From contig NZ_JACHHG010000013.1 in assembly GCF_014202645.1 (NCBI RefSeq), positions 33,608 to 97,607 of the forward strand: a stretch of 64,000 nucleotides of DNA. Direction: 5' to 3'. Positions 52,472-61,978 of this stretch are shown in pieces; position 1 is the first letter of the stretch; every line of letters starts with the position of its first letter. The position numbers and the translations under genes were made by a program. The notes beneath the pieces are model-generated. The model made no database searches. It was not told the origin of the DNA and saw only the letters and a program-made list of their open reading frames with translations. This DNA comes from Deinobacterium chartae. GTDB lineage: Bacteria > Deinococcota > Deinococci > Deinococcales > Deinococcaceae.

Positions 52472-52786
52472 TTACTCCTCGCCGCGCTCCAGCCAGACGC
52501 GCGCCTCGAAGCCCCCCCTCGAGGCGCGCTTGCGCTGCCGCGCCCGCTCGAGATCCTCCCAAGCCACGCCCCGCGCGGCCAGCAGGGCCCGTAGCACCTC
52601 GAGAACGTCCGCCAGTTCCTCGAGGCTCCCACCGCTTTCCCGCGCCTCGAGGGCCTCCTCCTCGAGCTTGGCCAGCAGGGCCGCGTGGTACTCGCCGGGC
52701 CCGAGGGTGCGGACCTCGCAGGGCTTGCCCTGCCCGCGCAGGATATCCGGAATGCGGTCGCGCACCAGCTTGCGCCAGACCCGCAC
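52472..52786 (-). CDS. MazG-like nucleoside triphosphate pyrophosphohydrolase
   Basis: This 104-residue all-alpha NTP pyrophosphohydrolase-like protein opens with [18 protein letters not shown], a pattern seen in the phosphoribosyl-ATP/MazG-like group. The metal-binding acidic pairs are visible in [11 protein letters not shown] and [10 protein letters not shown]. It probably removes damaged or excess nucleotides. It starts three bases after the end of the AhpD-like gene on the same strand and ends against thiO without a gap. Confidence 0.82.
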   Translation of the reverse strand: MRVWRKLVRDRIPDILRGQGKPCEVRTLGPGEYHAALLAKLEEEALEARESGGSLEELADVLEVLRALLAARGVAWEDLERARQRKRASRGGFEARVWLERGEE

Positions 52787-52788
52787 GA

Positions 52789-53355
52789 TCAGCGTCCCAT
52801 GCCGTAATACTCCGGGTTCGGCACGAAGCCCAGCGCCCCGGAGATGCGGTTGGTCGCGTTGAACATCGCCACCACCTGCGTGGCTTCCAGGATCGCGTGA
52901 TCATCCAGGCCCACCGCCCGCAGGGCCTCGAGGTCCGCCTCGAGCATCTCGGCGGGGCGGCGGGTGAGCTTGTCGGCAAATTCGGCCAGGGCGCGCTCGC
53001 GCGCGGTCAGGGTTGCCGCGCGATGGTTGATCGCCAGCGCGTCCACGTTCTCGGCCGAGACCCCTTCGGCGCGCAGCGCCGCCGCGTGCGACACCGTGCA
53101 GTACAGGCAGCCGTTCGCGGCCGAGACCACCACCGCGATCAATTCGCGCTCGGCGCGCGCGAGAAAGCCCTCCTTGTTCACCAGCAGGTTGAAGTACGCC
53201 CACCACGCAGCGAACTGCTCCGGGTTGAGGGCCTGCGCCCGGAACACGTTGGGCACAAAGCCCAGCACTTCTTCTGAACGCTGCCACAAGCGGCGTACCT
53301 CGGGCGTCACCTGTTCCTCGCCGGGCAGCTCGAGCCATGAAATGCGCGTATCCAT
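52789..53355 (-). CDS. AhpD-like peroxidase-related protein (carboxymuconolactone decarboxylase family)
   Basis: This 188-residue protein has the AhpD-type redox site [16 protein letters not shown], with two cysteines and a His, inside a helical bundle. Length and flanking blocks ([46 protein letters not shown]) match the uncharacterised peroxidase-related group. It may help detoxify peroxides. The ATG is six bases after a TTATGA -10 box, giving a leaderless message that continues into the MazG-like gene. Confidence 0.88.
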   Translation of the reverse strand: MDTRISWLELPGEEQVTPEVRRLWQRSEEVLGFVPNVFRAQALNPEQFAAWWAYFNLLVNKEGFLARAERELIAVVVSAANGCLYCTVSHAAALRAEGVSAENVDALAINHRAATLTARERALAEFADKLTRRPAEMLEADLEALRAVGLDDHAILEATQVVAMFNATNRISGALGFVPNPEYYGMGR

Positions 53356-53361
53356 ACCCTG

Positions 53362-53367
53362 TCATAA
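53362..53367 (-). promoter_or_regulatory. Leaderless promoter of the AhpD-like gene
   Basis: TTATGA on the minus strand, six bases before the ATG. Confidence 0.5.
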
Positions 53368-53432
53368 CAAAATCCCGTTCCCGCAGAGCCCTAAAGGTTC
53401 TCCCCGTCCGGTTACGGACAAAAGCGCCGTGC

Positions 53433-53438
53433 TACCCT
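53433..53438 (+). promoter_or_regulatory. Leaderless promoter of ffh
   Basis: TACCCT, seven bases, then ATG 53446; there is no ribosome site. Confidence 0.55.
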
Positions 53439-53445
53439 GAGGGAT

Positions 53446-54789
<1,344 letters not shown>

Positions 54790-54809
54790 GCAGCGGACGG
54801 CCAGGCGAC

Positions 54810-54840
54810 CACGGGGTGCAGGCACCCCGTGCCCTTTTTT
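54810..54840 (+). terminator. Terminator of ffh
   Basis: CACGGGGTGC pairs with GCACCCCGTG around AG, followed by CCCTTTTTT. Confidence 0.93.
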
Positions 54841-54870
54841 GATGTGAAACGGCCCCACTCCCGGCCAGGG

Positions 54871-54899
54871 TTGACGAGACCCCCCGCAGCCCGTATACT
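54871..54899 (+). promoter_or_regulatory. Strong promoter of the tRNA pair
   Basis: TTGACG (54871-54876), a 17-base spacer and TATACT (54894-54899) form the best housekeeping promoter match in the window. Confidence 0.85.
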
Positions 54900-54915
54900 T
54901 TTTTGCGCTGGACCT

Positions 54916-54991
<76 letters not shown>

Positions 54992-55001
54992 AAGCCAAGC
55001 C

Positions 55002-55027
55002 CGTCCCCTCGAGGCCTCGAGGGGACG
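55002..55027. repeat. 26-bp perfect palindrome between the tRNA genes
   Basis: CGTCCCCTCGAGG is followed directly by its reverse complement; it contains two CTCGAG. It could be a processing hairpin in the tRNA precursor. Confidence 0.7.
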
Positions 55028-55045
55028 CGAGCTTGAAAGACCCCA

Positions 55046-55124
<79 letters not shown>

Positions 55125-55127
55125 AAG

Positions 55128-55151
55128 AACCCCCTCGAGGGGGTTTTTCTT
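55128..55151 (+). terminator. Terminator of the tRNA operon
   Basis: AACCCCC-TCGA-GGGGGTT followed by TTTCTT. Confidence 0.9.
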
Positions 55152-55492
55152 GTTGTCCGCATAGCGGGCAGCAGTCCGTGCCTTACCGCTGCGCGTAAGC
55201 CAGCAGAAGGGCGCGTAATTCGCGAAGCACTCAAGGCGTTGACCGGCACTTATTAACCCTCACCGCGTCAGGCCGAGGTCGGGGACTTCAGGTGGGCACC
55301 TTCCGTGCGCCGCCACACTGGGCCATTCCAATACCACGCCATCAGGAACAACTTCCGGTCGACAGACCCGTATGGGATTGTTGTCTGGCACGGCTTTTGC
55401 TCGTCGCGCCCCCCAGACAACCAGCAACGCGAGGCCGTAAAACAGGCTCTTAGCGCAGTTTCAACCTTGGTTTGTCGTCGTAGGCCGCATGT

Positions 55493-55498
55493 TATGCT
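55493..55498 (+). promoter_or_regulatory. Leaderless promoter of the small membrane protein
   Basis: TATGCT, eight bases before ATG 55507. Confidence 0.5.
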
Positions 55499-55506
55499 TC
55501 AGTTAC

Positions 55507-55893
55507 ATGCATGGGATTGCCGCTCTCATTTTCTCCGCAACCATCACCGTAGCCGTCCTGTTTCAGCTTGCCTTGGCTGCGGGCGTACCCTGGGGGGCGT
55601 ACGCGATGGGCGGCACCCATCCAGGCCGCTTTCCTGCCCCGCTTCGGATTGCCGCCGTCGCCCAGGCAGCCCTCCTGGCCGCGATGGCCGGTATCGTGCT
55701 GGCACGAGCGGATGTGGCCCTTTCGAGCTGGACTGTAGCGTCTTATTGGCTCGTCTGGGTTGTAGTCGCGTTCTCGACCCTCAGCCTCGTACTTAACCTG
55801 ATTACGCCGAGTGCGGTTGAACGACGGATTTGGGCACCGGTCGCTTTTCTGATGCTCACCAGCAGCGTCCTAGTTGCCCTCGGGCCCAGGTAA
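55507..55893 (+). CDS. Four-helix integral membrane protein of unknown function
   Basis: This 128-residue protein has four hydrophobic helices: GIAALIFSATITVAVLFQLAL, LRIAAVAQAALLAAMAGIVL, SYWLVWVVVAFSTLSLVLNL and WAPVAFLMLTSSVLVAL. Between helices one and two is the conserved loop GVPWGAYAMGGTHPGRFPAPLR, typical of a widespread small membrane family with no known role. The ATG at 55507 is set by the -10 box. It lies alone in a gene-poor stretch after the tRNA genes. Confidence 0.78.
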   Translation: MHGIAALIFSATITVAVLFQLALAAGVPWGAYAMGGTHPGRFPAPLRIAAVAQAALLAAMAGIVLARADVALSSWTVASYWLVWVVVAFSTLSLVLNLITPSAVERRIWAPVAFLMLTSSVLVALGPR

Positions 55894-56544
55894 GCTGACG
55901 GGCGCAACCAGCGCAGGTTGCAACCATCAAGATGCCCCACGCCGAACCAAATCAGGGGCCAGTCTTTCTGGATGGGCCATTCGTAGCACCCCGCCCGTTC
56001 CTCAAACGAGGCTCGGGGGAGGAACGCTCTATATCGCGGGTTTGACCTCGGCTGCCCGACCTATGCATCCGTTGTGAGCCGAGTCGGCTCGGCTGAGACT
56101 TGGTGCCTTGTGCCTGCCTTCCCCCGGTGGGAAACCGCCGGGGAGAAGACCTGCTCAGCACACATTGTGTGGAGCAGAGGGTGCGGATTGCGTGTCAGGC
56201 AGGACCCAAAGGCAGCGCGGTCAAATCGATGAGACATCAAACGGAAGCATCCAAAACTGAAGTTCGCTGAAAAATGCCAGCTTTAGCAATAGCCTTGGGC
56301 TGACCCCAGAGGACAAGCGAGCCTATTTCATACGTTGCCACCCGGCATAAAAAACTCAACCTTTAACCATTCCTGCCTGGTGGCACCCGCTATAACACCC
56401 GCGCAAGCTGCGTCGCTCCCGTTCTTTTTGCGATCATGCGCGCCCTCCGCCTACGGCGCACAAGATAAAAGCTACCTTTTAAATTCTCGAGGTCCCTTGT
56501 TGTAGACAGAAGCTTTTGCTTGCTGTAGCGTAACTTAGAAAGTT
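55894..56544. other. 650-base AT-richer gap with several potential RNA hairpins
   Basis: No credible protein gene. Strong inverted repeats include CGTTCCTC/GAGGAACG (55996-56026), GAGCCG/CGGCTC (about 56078-56092), a GAAA-loop stem (about 56118-56146), CTGCTC...GAGCAG with inner CACAC/GTGTG (about 56151-56177), CCTGCCT/AGGCAGG enclosing both (56113-56203), and TGCCACC/GGTGGCA (56336-56385). The last 300 bases are clearly less GC-rich than the neighbours. Confidence 0.55.
56531..56536 (+). promoter_or_regulatory. -10 box of the NERD-helicase gene
   Basis: TAACTT, eight bases before ATG 56545; leaderless by spacing, although the box is a weaker match. Confidence 0.4.
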
Positions 56545-58779
56545 ATGTCTGATTTTATAGTCACTGAACCGTTCGGCCTAGCAGGCGAGACGGGCGAAGC
56601 GCGCGTTTTCGACGCGGTCAAACAGGCCTTTTCCCGCCGTAACGCCCTGGGCTTCTGGCGCTATCCCATCGTCACGCGCAGCAGCGTCAAGGAGCCCGAC
56701 ATCCTGATCGCTGATCCCGAGTACGGCGTGGTCATCCTCGAGGTCAAGAGCTTGCCAATCAACCACCTCGAGGGCATTTACGGGTACCGCTGGAACCTGC
56801 GTGTCCCGTATTTCGGCCGTCATTACATGAATCCCTTCGAGCAGGCACGGCAGCAGGTACAGGCCCTACTCGACCGCATGGACGGACGGCCCGAGCTGGG
56901 ACGCGTGCCCGCCCGGGCTCTGGTAGCCCTCCCCCTGATCGCCCGCCAGGAGTGGGAAGCGGCCGGATTCGACCAGTTGCTGAACGAAACTCCGCTGCTG
57001 TTCGCGGATGAACTGACCCCCGGCCAAATCCTGCGGGCCATCGAACGCACGCCGCGCATCCGTTACGGGGAGCCGCTGGATGACGCACAGTGGCAGGCCC
57101 TGCGCCGCGCGCTGGGAACCGGCGATAACCTGCCCTCGAGGGGCGCCGCACCAGTTACTTCCCCGGCCCCGGCAACCATGACCGCCTCCCCTCCCCGCCT
57201 CAGGCGCGCCGACCTGATCGAGCGCGTGCGCGCGGCGGTACGCGAGTTCGACCTACAGCAAGAACAGATTGCAAAAACGATTCCACCCGGGCCGCAGCGC
57301 ATCCGTGGCATCGCGGGGAGCGGCAAGACCGTGTTGCTGGCCCAGAAGGCTGCCAACATGCACCTCAAGCATCCCGACTGGGATATCGCTCTGGTGTTCT
57401 TCTGCCGCTCGCTGTACGACCAGATCCGCACGCAGGTGGATCACTGGCTCCGTCACGGCAGCGGCGGTGACCATTCGCTCGAAACTGCGCGAGGCCGCCT
57501 GCGTATCCTGCATGCCTGGGGCTCCAAGGACCAGCCGGGCTTCTACCGCACGCTGGCCGAGCAAGTCGGCGTGCCCCCGCTCAACGTCGGCAACACCCCG
57601 GATGGCTCCCCCACCCACAAGCTGCTGTACGCCTGCAAGGCGCTGCTCGGGGACGCACAACAGCTCGGACGCTCGCTGCAGATGTTCGATGCGGTCCTGA
57701 TCGACGAGGGGCAAGACCTGGTCCACGAAAGCGAAGCCCTGCGATTCGAGGAGAAGCAGGCGTTTTACTGGCTGGCCTATCAGAGCCTCAAGCCGGTTCA
57801 CGCCGAGACCCCGCTGTTCGGAGCAACTCCGCTCGAGGACGGTCCGGAGTTGCGACGGCTGATCTGGGCGTACGACGAAGCGCAAAGCCTCGATACCCTG
57901 GCAATTCCCAGCACCCGCGCACTGTTCGGGACCCGCTGGACCGAGGTCTTCGGGGCGGGCGCGTCTTACCCGGGAGGCATTCAGAAGAGCCAGGTGATGC
58001 ACCGCTGCTACCGCACGCCCGGCCCGATCCTGGTCGCGGCCCACGCGCTGGGCATGGGCCTGCTGCGCGAGCAGGGCATGTTGGCCGGCCTGACCAACGC
58101 GCAGGACTGGCGCGCCATCGGCTACGAGGTGGACGGGTACTTTCGCTCGGGCAGCGAGGTGGTGCTGTACCGCCCGCGCGAGAACTCGCCGGGCCTGCTC
58201 GAGGACCTCAGCGCTGAACCGCTGATTACCTTCGACACCTATCCCGCCCGTCAGGCCGAACTCGAGGCCTTATGCAACCGCATCGCGCAGGACCTCCAGA
58301 CCGAGGGCCTCGAGGCCAGCCGCAACCTGCTGGTGGTGGTGCTGGGCGAGCACCGCGAGGCGCGCATGCTGCAGGCCGAGGTATTCGCAGCGCTGCGGCG
58401 CGCGGGCCATAGCGTGTACATCCCGGGCAACCGCGACACCAACATCTTGCACCAGAAATGGCCTCAGAACGACCCCAACGGGTTCTGGCGCCCAGGAGCC
58501 ATCACGGTCTCCCCCGTCATGCAGGCCAAGGGCAACGAGGCAGACGTGGTGTATGTCGTTGGAGTGGACCACGTGGCTAAGGCCGAGGACGACCTGCGGC
58601 TGCGCAACCAACTGTTCGTGGCCCTCAGCCGCAGCCGGGGCTGGGCGGTGCTGAGCGGAGCCGGGTGCAGCGACTCGAGCCTCAGCCGCGAGATCCGGCG
58701 GGTCCTCGAGGCCAGGGGCTACCTCAAGTTCCTGTACCGCCCGCCACGCAGGCAGCTGGACACCCTCGAGGCCGACTGA
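56545..58779 (+). CDS. NERD nuclease-domain / UvrD-like SF1 helicase
   Basis: This 744-residue protein joins an N-terminal NERD nuclease-like domain (about 15-130), with the PD-(D/E)xK-type core EPDILIADPEYGVVILEVKSL, to a superfamily 1 helicase. The helicase has Walker A GIAGSGKTVLLA, the motif II equivalent VLIDEGQDLVHE, and C-terminal motifs QAKGNEADVVYVVGVDH and NQLFVALSRSRGWAVL. Such fusions are thought to process DNA in repair or defence; no experimentally defined role can be claimed. It is monocistronic and lies after an unusual structured gap near tRNA genes, a place where islands insert. Confidence 0.88.
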   Translation: MSDFIVTEPFGLAGETGEARVFDAVKQAFSRRNALGFWRYPIVTRSSVKEPDILIADPEYGVVILEVKSLPINHLEGIYGYRWNLRVPYFGRHYMNPFEQARQQVQALLDRMDGRPELGRVPARALVALPLIARQEWEAAGFDQLLNETPLLFADELTPGQILRAIERTPRIRYGEPLDDAQWQALRRALGTGDNLPSRGAAPVTSPAPATMTASPPRLRRADLIERVRAAVREFDLQQEQIAKTIPPGPQRIRGIAGSGKTVLLAQKAANMHLKHPDWDIALVFFCRSLYDQIRTQVDHWLRHGSGGDHSLETARGRLRILHAWGSKDQPGFYRTLAEQVGVPPLNVGNTPDGSPTHKLLYACKALLGDAQQLGRSLQMFDAVLIDEGQDLVHESEALRFEEKQAFYWLAYQSLKPVHAETPLFGATPLEDGPELRRLIWAYDEAQSLDTLAIPSTRALFGTRWTEVFGAGASYPGGIQKSQVMHRCYRTPGPILVAAHALGMGLLREQGMLAGLTNAQDWRAIGYEVDGYFRSGSEVVLYRPRENSPGLLEDLSAEPLITFDTYPARQAELEALCNRIAQDLQTEGLEASRNLLVVVLGEHREARMLQAEVFAALRRAGHSVYIPGNRDTNILHQKWPQNDPNGFWRPGAITVSPVMQAKGNEADVVYVVGVDHVAKAEDDLRLRNQLFVALSRSRGWAVLSGAGCSDSSLSREIRRVLEARGYLKFLYRPPRRQLDTLEAD

Positions 58780-58820
58780 CCGGGACCTCGAGGGCAGCGT
58801 TTCGCAACTACAAAACGAGA

Positions 58821-58855
58821 AGCAGCGTCGACCCTGGGTCGGCGCTGCTTGTTTC
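58821..58855 (+). terminator. Terminator of the NERD-helicase gene
   Basis: Thirteen-base arms (58821-58833 and 58837-58849) pair with one G-T wobble around CTG, followed by TTGTTT. Confidence 0.75.
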
Positions 58856-58906
58856 CTCGAGGATCAACCGAGTGACCTCACGCTACCCGCCCGCCCAACG
58901 CCTGAG

Positions 58907-60640
58907 TTAGCGGGGGTTTTCCACCATGGCGCTGCCGCCCCCGCGGCGCGTGGGTTCGGCAGCCGCGGTGACCGTCCCGTCCGGGTGGAAGTAAATGCCG
59001 GTCGCCGCGCCGATTTCTGCGGTTTCCGTGAACTTGTGCCCCAGGTTTAAGAGGGCTTGGCCGTCGTTTCCGTTGATAAAGCCCGGCTCGGCCGTGGTCG
59101 TTTCACCGTTGCGCTGCGTGGCGCGCGGCGCGGCGATCGCTTCGGGCAGGGTCATGCCGAAGTCCAGGACGTTCACGAGGCTTTGCAGGACCGTGGTGAT
59201 GATGGTGCTGCCGCCCGGCGACCCGAGGGCCATGACCGGCTTGCCGTCCTTGAAGACCAGGGTGGGGCTCATGCTGCTGCGCGGGCGCTTGCCCGCCTCG
59301 GGCGCGTTCGGGTGCGGAGCGACCGCGTCGAAGTCGGTGAGTTCGTTGTTCAGCAAAAATCCGTACCCGGGCACCGTGATGCCGCTCCCGCCGGTGGACT
59401 CGATGGTGCAGGTGTACGCGACGATGTTCCCGTTCCGATCCGAAACGGTGATGTGCGTGGTGGACGTACCCTCGGTGTCCTTTGCGGCTTGTGGGCGCAT
59501 CGGGTAACTGGGGTCGTTCTGGAAGGGGTAGGGGTCCCCGGGCGGGACGCTGCCCGCTGCGGCCCGGTCGCCCAGGGCTTTGCGCCGCTCGGCGGCGTAC
59601 TGCTTGGAGAGCAGGCCCTCAAGCGGCAGGTCCACGAATTGCGGGTCGCCCAGGTACGCGCCACGGTCCGCGAAGGCCAGGCGGGAGGCTTCCAGGTAAC
59701 GGTGCAGCGCTTCGGCGCGCGGTGCGCTGCTCAGGTCGTACCCCTCGAGCAGGTTCAGTGCGAGCGCGATGGTCGGTCCACCGCTGGACGGCATCGGCAT
59801 GCCCACGATGGTGTAGCCGCGGTAGGTGCTCTGGGTGGGCTCCCGGACGATGGCCTGGTAGGCGCGCAGGTCGTCGACCGTTAGGGTGCCTTTGCGGACG
59901 TTGCGTTGGGTGCCCGGCACGGTCGGGGGTTGCTGGACGGTCTGGGCGACGGCGCTGGCGACCTCGCCACGGTAAAAGCCGTCACGGCCCTGTTCGGCGA
60001 GCAGGCGGTAGGTTTTGGCGAGGTCTGGGTTCTTAAAGGTCGAGCCCACCGCGTGCGGTTCGCCCTGCGCGTTCAGGAAGGTCGCGCGGGTGCTGCTGAA
60101 CGCACCGAAGCGTTCCTGGTTGGCTTTGGTCTGGTCGAAGAACGTCTGGTCAACGGTAAAGCCGTTCTCTGCGAGGTCTATGGCGGGCTGCAGCAGCTCA
60201 CGCAGGGGTTTGCTGCCAAAACGCCGCAGCGCCTCGTCCCACCCGGCAACCAGGCCGGGCACGCCCACCGAGAGGCCGCTGTTCACGCGCTCGTCGAAGG
60301 GAATGGCTTTTCCGTCCGGCCCGATGAACACGTTGGGGGTGTAGTTACGGGGCGCGGTTTCACGACTGTCGATGGTGGTGACGCGCTGGGTGGCCGCGTC
60401 GTAGATGACGAGGAAGCCCCCTCCGCCGATCCCGCAGGAGTACGGTTCGGTCACCCCGATGGCGGCCGCTGCCGTGATAGCGGCGTCTACGGCGTTTCCC
60501 CCGCTGCTCAGGACGCCCAGCGCGGCTCGCGTGGCGTTCTCGTCAACGGTCGCGACGGCACCTCCCTGGCCGGTGGCGGTGGGCGCTGCGAGCGTGACCG
60601 ACTGCAGCAGGAGCACAGAAAGCACGATGGCCTTGTTCAT
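58907..60640 (-). CDS. ggt: Gamma-glutamyltransferase precursor
   Basis: This 577-residue N-terminal-nucleophile hydrolase has a signal peptide (MNKAIVLSVLLLQSVTLAAP), a large subunit and an autocleavage site at Thr394 in GTSTTHITVSD, which becomes the catalytic N-terminus of the small subunit. The PYSCGIGGGGFLVIYD and GSPGGSTIITTVLQ blocks match the family. It removes gamma-glutamyl groups from glutathione or other peptides outside the cell. GGAGGA lies before ATG 60640. It is divergent from the GntR gene. Deinococci use bacillithiol rather than glutathione, so the substrate may be scavenged peptide. Confidence 0.95.
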   Translation of the reverse strand: MNKAIVLSVLLLQSVTLAAPTATGQGGAVATVDENATRAALGVLSSGGNAVDAAITAAAAIGVTEPYSCGIGGGGFLVIYDAATQRVTTIDSRETAPRNYTPNVFIGPDGKAIPFDERVNSGLSVGVPGLVAGWDEALRRFGSKPLRELLQPAIDLAENGFTVDQTFFDQTKANQERFGAFSSTRATFLNAQGEPHAVGSTFKNPDLAKTYRLLAEQGRDGFYRGEVASAVAQTVQQPPTVPGTQRNVRKGTLTVDDLRAYQAIVREPTQSTYRGYTIVGMPMPSSGGPTIALALNLLEGYDLSSAPRAEALHRYLEASRLAFADRGAYLGDPQFVDLPLEGLLSKQYAAERRKALGDRAAAGSVPPGDPYPFQNDPSYPMRPQAAKDTEGTSTTHITVSDRNGNIVAYTCTIESTGGSGITVPGYGFLLNNELTDFDAVAPHPNAPEAGKRPRSSMSPTLVFKDGKPVMALGSPGGSTIITTVLQSLVNVLDFGMTLPEAIAAPRATQRNGETTTAEPGFINGNDGQALLNLGHKFTETAEIGAATGIYFHPDGTVTAAAEPTRRGGGSAMVENPR

Positions 60641-60889
60641 GGAGTCCTCCTTTATTGGGTTGATCGGCCTGTAGTACTCATTTAAAGCAGCACATGCGCA
60701 CACCGGAGTTAAGGTTTGCTTCATCGTGCCCGCCTCCGGTGGCATCGGCGCCTGCCCGAAAGCCGGCGTACGCCGTTCGGTAAAAGAGCCGTCTCCTGCG
60801 GCGCTACCCGCGGTTTTAGCCGGTCGGTGCACGCGCCCAGGAACCCTCGAGGCGTTCGCGGCCCCAACAACGCGCCGGATGTACCTGGC

Positions 60890-60922
60890 CTCTGATCGCT
60901 CCGGTGCGCGGCGCGATCAGAG
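60890..60922. repeat. Perfect 10-bp inverted repeat
   Basis: CTCTGATCGC (60890-60899) and GCGATCAGAG (60913-60922) with a 13-base loop that contains a further CCG/CGG pair. It is an operator or RNA hairpin of unknown use. Confidence 0.5.
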
Positions 60923-61091
60923 AAGTGTCCCTCGAGGACCGGGAGCGTTACCCAGGGCAAACGCGAACGTCCTGTCGGTGTGCGTCACTCCGGGTTCGGA
61001 TGAAAAGGGCCGGGCGCTGCGTGTTTTAGCGCGTGATGTTGCCCGCCCGGGCGGCACGGTTCGGGCGTTTGGGTCTACCCGGGGTGCTTTC

Positions 61092-61109
61092 AGGTACAAC
61101 ATGTATCCT
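61092..61109 (+). promoter_or_regulatory. gntR operator and -10 box
   Basis: AGGTACA-ACA-TGTATCC is an imperfect inverted repeat overlapping the -10 box TATCCT (61104-61109). It closely matches the site before dsbA at 63620-63636, implying autorepression by the GntR protein. Confidence 0.72.
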
Positions 61110-61194
61110 AGAAGAGTCTGAGGAACACCCCCACCCGCCGCGCAGGGGCCATGCATGTTTGGGCGAGGGGTTTTCTCGCTGAGAGGAGCAGTGA

Positions 61195-61860
61195 ATGTCA
61201 ACAGACGCGAGCGCTACGGGTCGCGCGTACTCGGCGATCTTGAACGGAATCTTGGGTGGGCAGTATGCGCCTGGCACCATGCTGAGCGAGGCGGCCCTTG
61301 CTGCGCAGATCGGCGTCAGCCGCACCCCTGTCCGCATGGCGCTGACCCGTTTGCAAGACGAAGGCTGGATCACCGTTTACCCGAAGCGCGGCGCTCTGGT
61401 GCAAGGACTCAGCGAACGGGCCATCGCCGATTTGGCCGATGCACGCCTGATGCTGGAATCCACCTCGGTTCTGCGCGCCAGCGCCGAGACCCGCCGCACG
61501 CTGGCGACCCGGCTCGAGGCTGAAATTCTTGTGCAGCGGGAGACGATGGCTCGCCGTGACCTGCGGGCCTTTATCGAATCCACGATCGTCTTTCACCGCT
61601 CGTTTGTCGAAGCCAGCCAGAACACGGTCATGCTCGAACTGAATGACCGCCTCGCCGACCGACAGCGTTTTTTGCTGTTCAGTTCTGGTGACCGGCTGCT
61701 GGCCCGCTGCGAGGCCATCATCCACGAGCACGAAGAACTCGTGCGGGCCCTGCGCGATGGCGACGCCACCCGGTTCTCCGAAACGCTGCGCAGGCATCTG
61801 GGAAACACCTTCGGCACGACGCTGCGTGAGCTGTGCCCGGTCCCGGGCTTCGCCGTATAA
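61195..61860 (+). CDS. GntR-family transcriptional regulator (FadR/FCD type)
   Basis: This 221-residue regulator has an N-terminal winged HTH (GRAYSAILNGILGGQYAPG, LSEAALAAQIGVSRTPVRMALTRLQDEGWITVYPKRGALV) and a C-terminal all-helical FCD ligand domain with a likely metal-binding set (RLMLEST, FHRSFVEAS, EHEELVRALRDGD, TLRRHLGN). The effector is unknown. GAGAGGAG precedes the ATG. An operator-like repeat overlaps its own -10 box and a near copy lies before dsbA, so it likely represses itself and the thiol-redox pair downstream. Confidence 0.9.
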   Translation: MSTDASATGRAYSAILNGILGGQYAPGTMLSEAALAAQIGVSRTPVRMALTRLQDEGWITVYPKRGALVQGLSERAIADLADARLMLESTSVLRASAETRRTLATRLEAEILVQRETMARRDLRAFIESTIVFHRSFVEASQNTVMLELNDRLADRQRFLLFSSGDRLLARCEAIIHEHEELVRALRDGDATRFSETLRRHLGNTFGTTLRELCPVPGFAV

Positions 61861-61978
61861 CCCGAGCGCAACGCAGCGGCGGCCGGGCAGGGCACTGTCC
61901 CTCGAGGCAGGACACGCAGATGCCAGGCGCCCAGAGCAAGCGTGGTGCCCGGTTCAGCGAAGGCCACAGACCGTCATC

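Larger units (their letters stand above)
55125..55506. other. Gap between tRNA-Arg and the small membrane protein
   Basis: Apart from the tRNA terminator and the downstream -10 box, no gene is convincing; the open frame from 55305 has no start signals and no recognisable product. Confidence 0.5.
60641..61194. other. Divergent regulatory gap ggt / gntR
   Basis: No convincing gene: the open frame from 60726 is low-complexity and lacks start signals. The gap holds a 10-bp inverted repeat CTCTGATCGC/GCGATCAGAG (60890-60922) and the gntR promoter and operator. Confidence 0.55.

Noticed and set aside
55305..55796. Open frame upstream of and overlapping the small membrane protein
   Set aside because: No start signals, and it overlaps the better supported membrane-protein frame.
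56100..56210. RNase P RNA or SRP RNA candidate
   Set aside because: A partial likeness such as GCAGAGGGTGCGG is present, but the diagnostic GAGGAAAGTCC of RNase P and the GGAA-loop domain of SRP RNA are absent.
60726..61121. Open frame of 131 codons in the ggt-gntR gap
   Set aside because: Arg/Pro/Ala-rich with no ribosome site or -10 box, and it overlaps the gntR operator.
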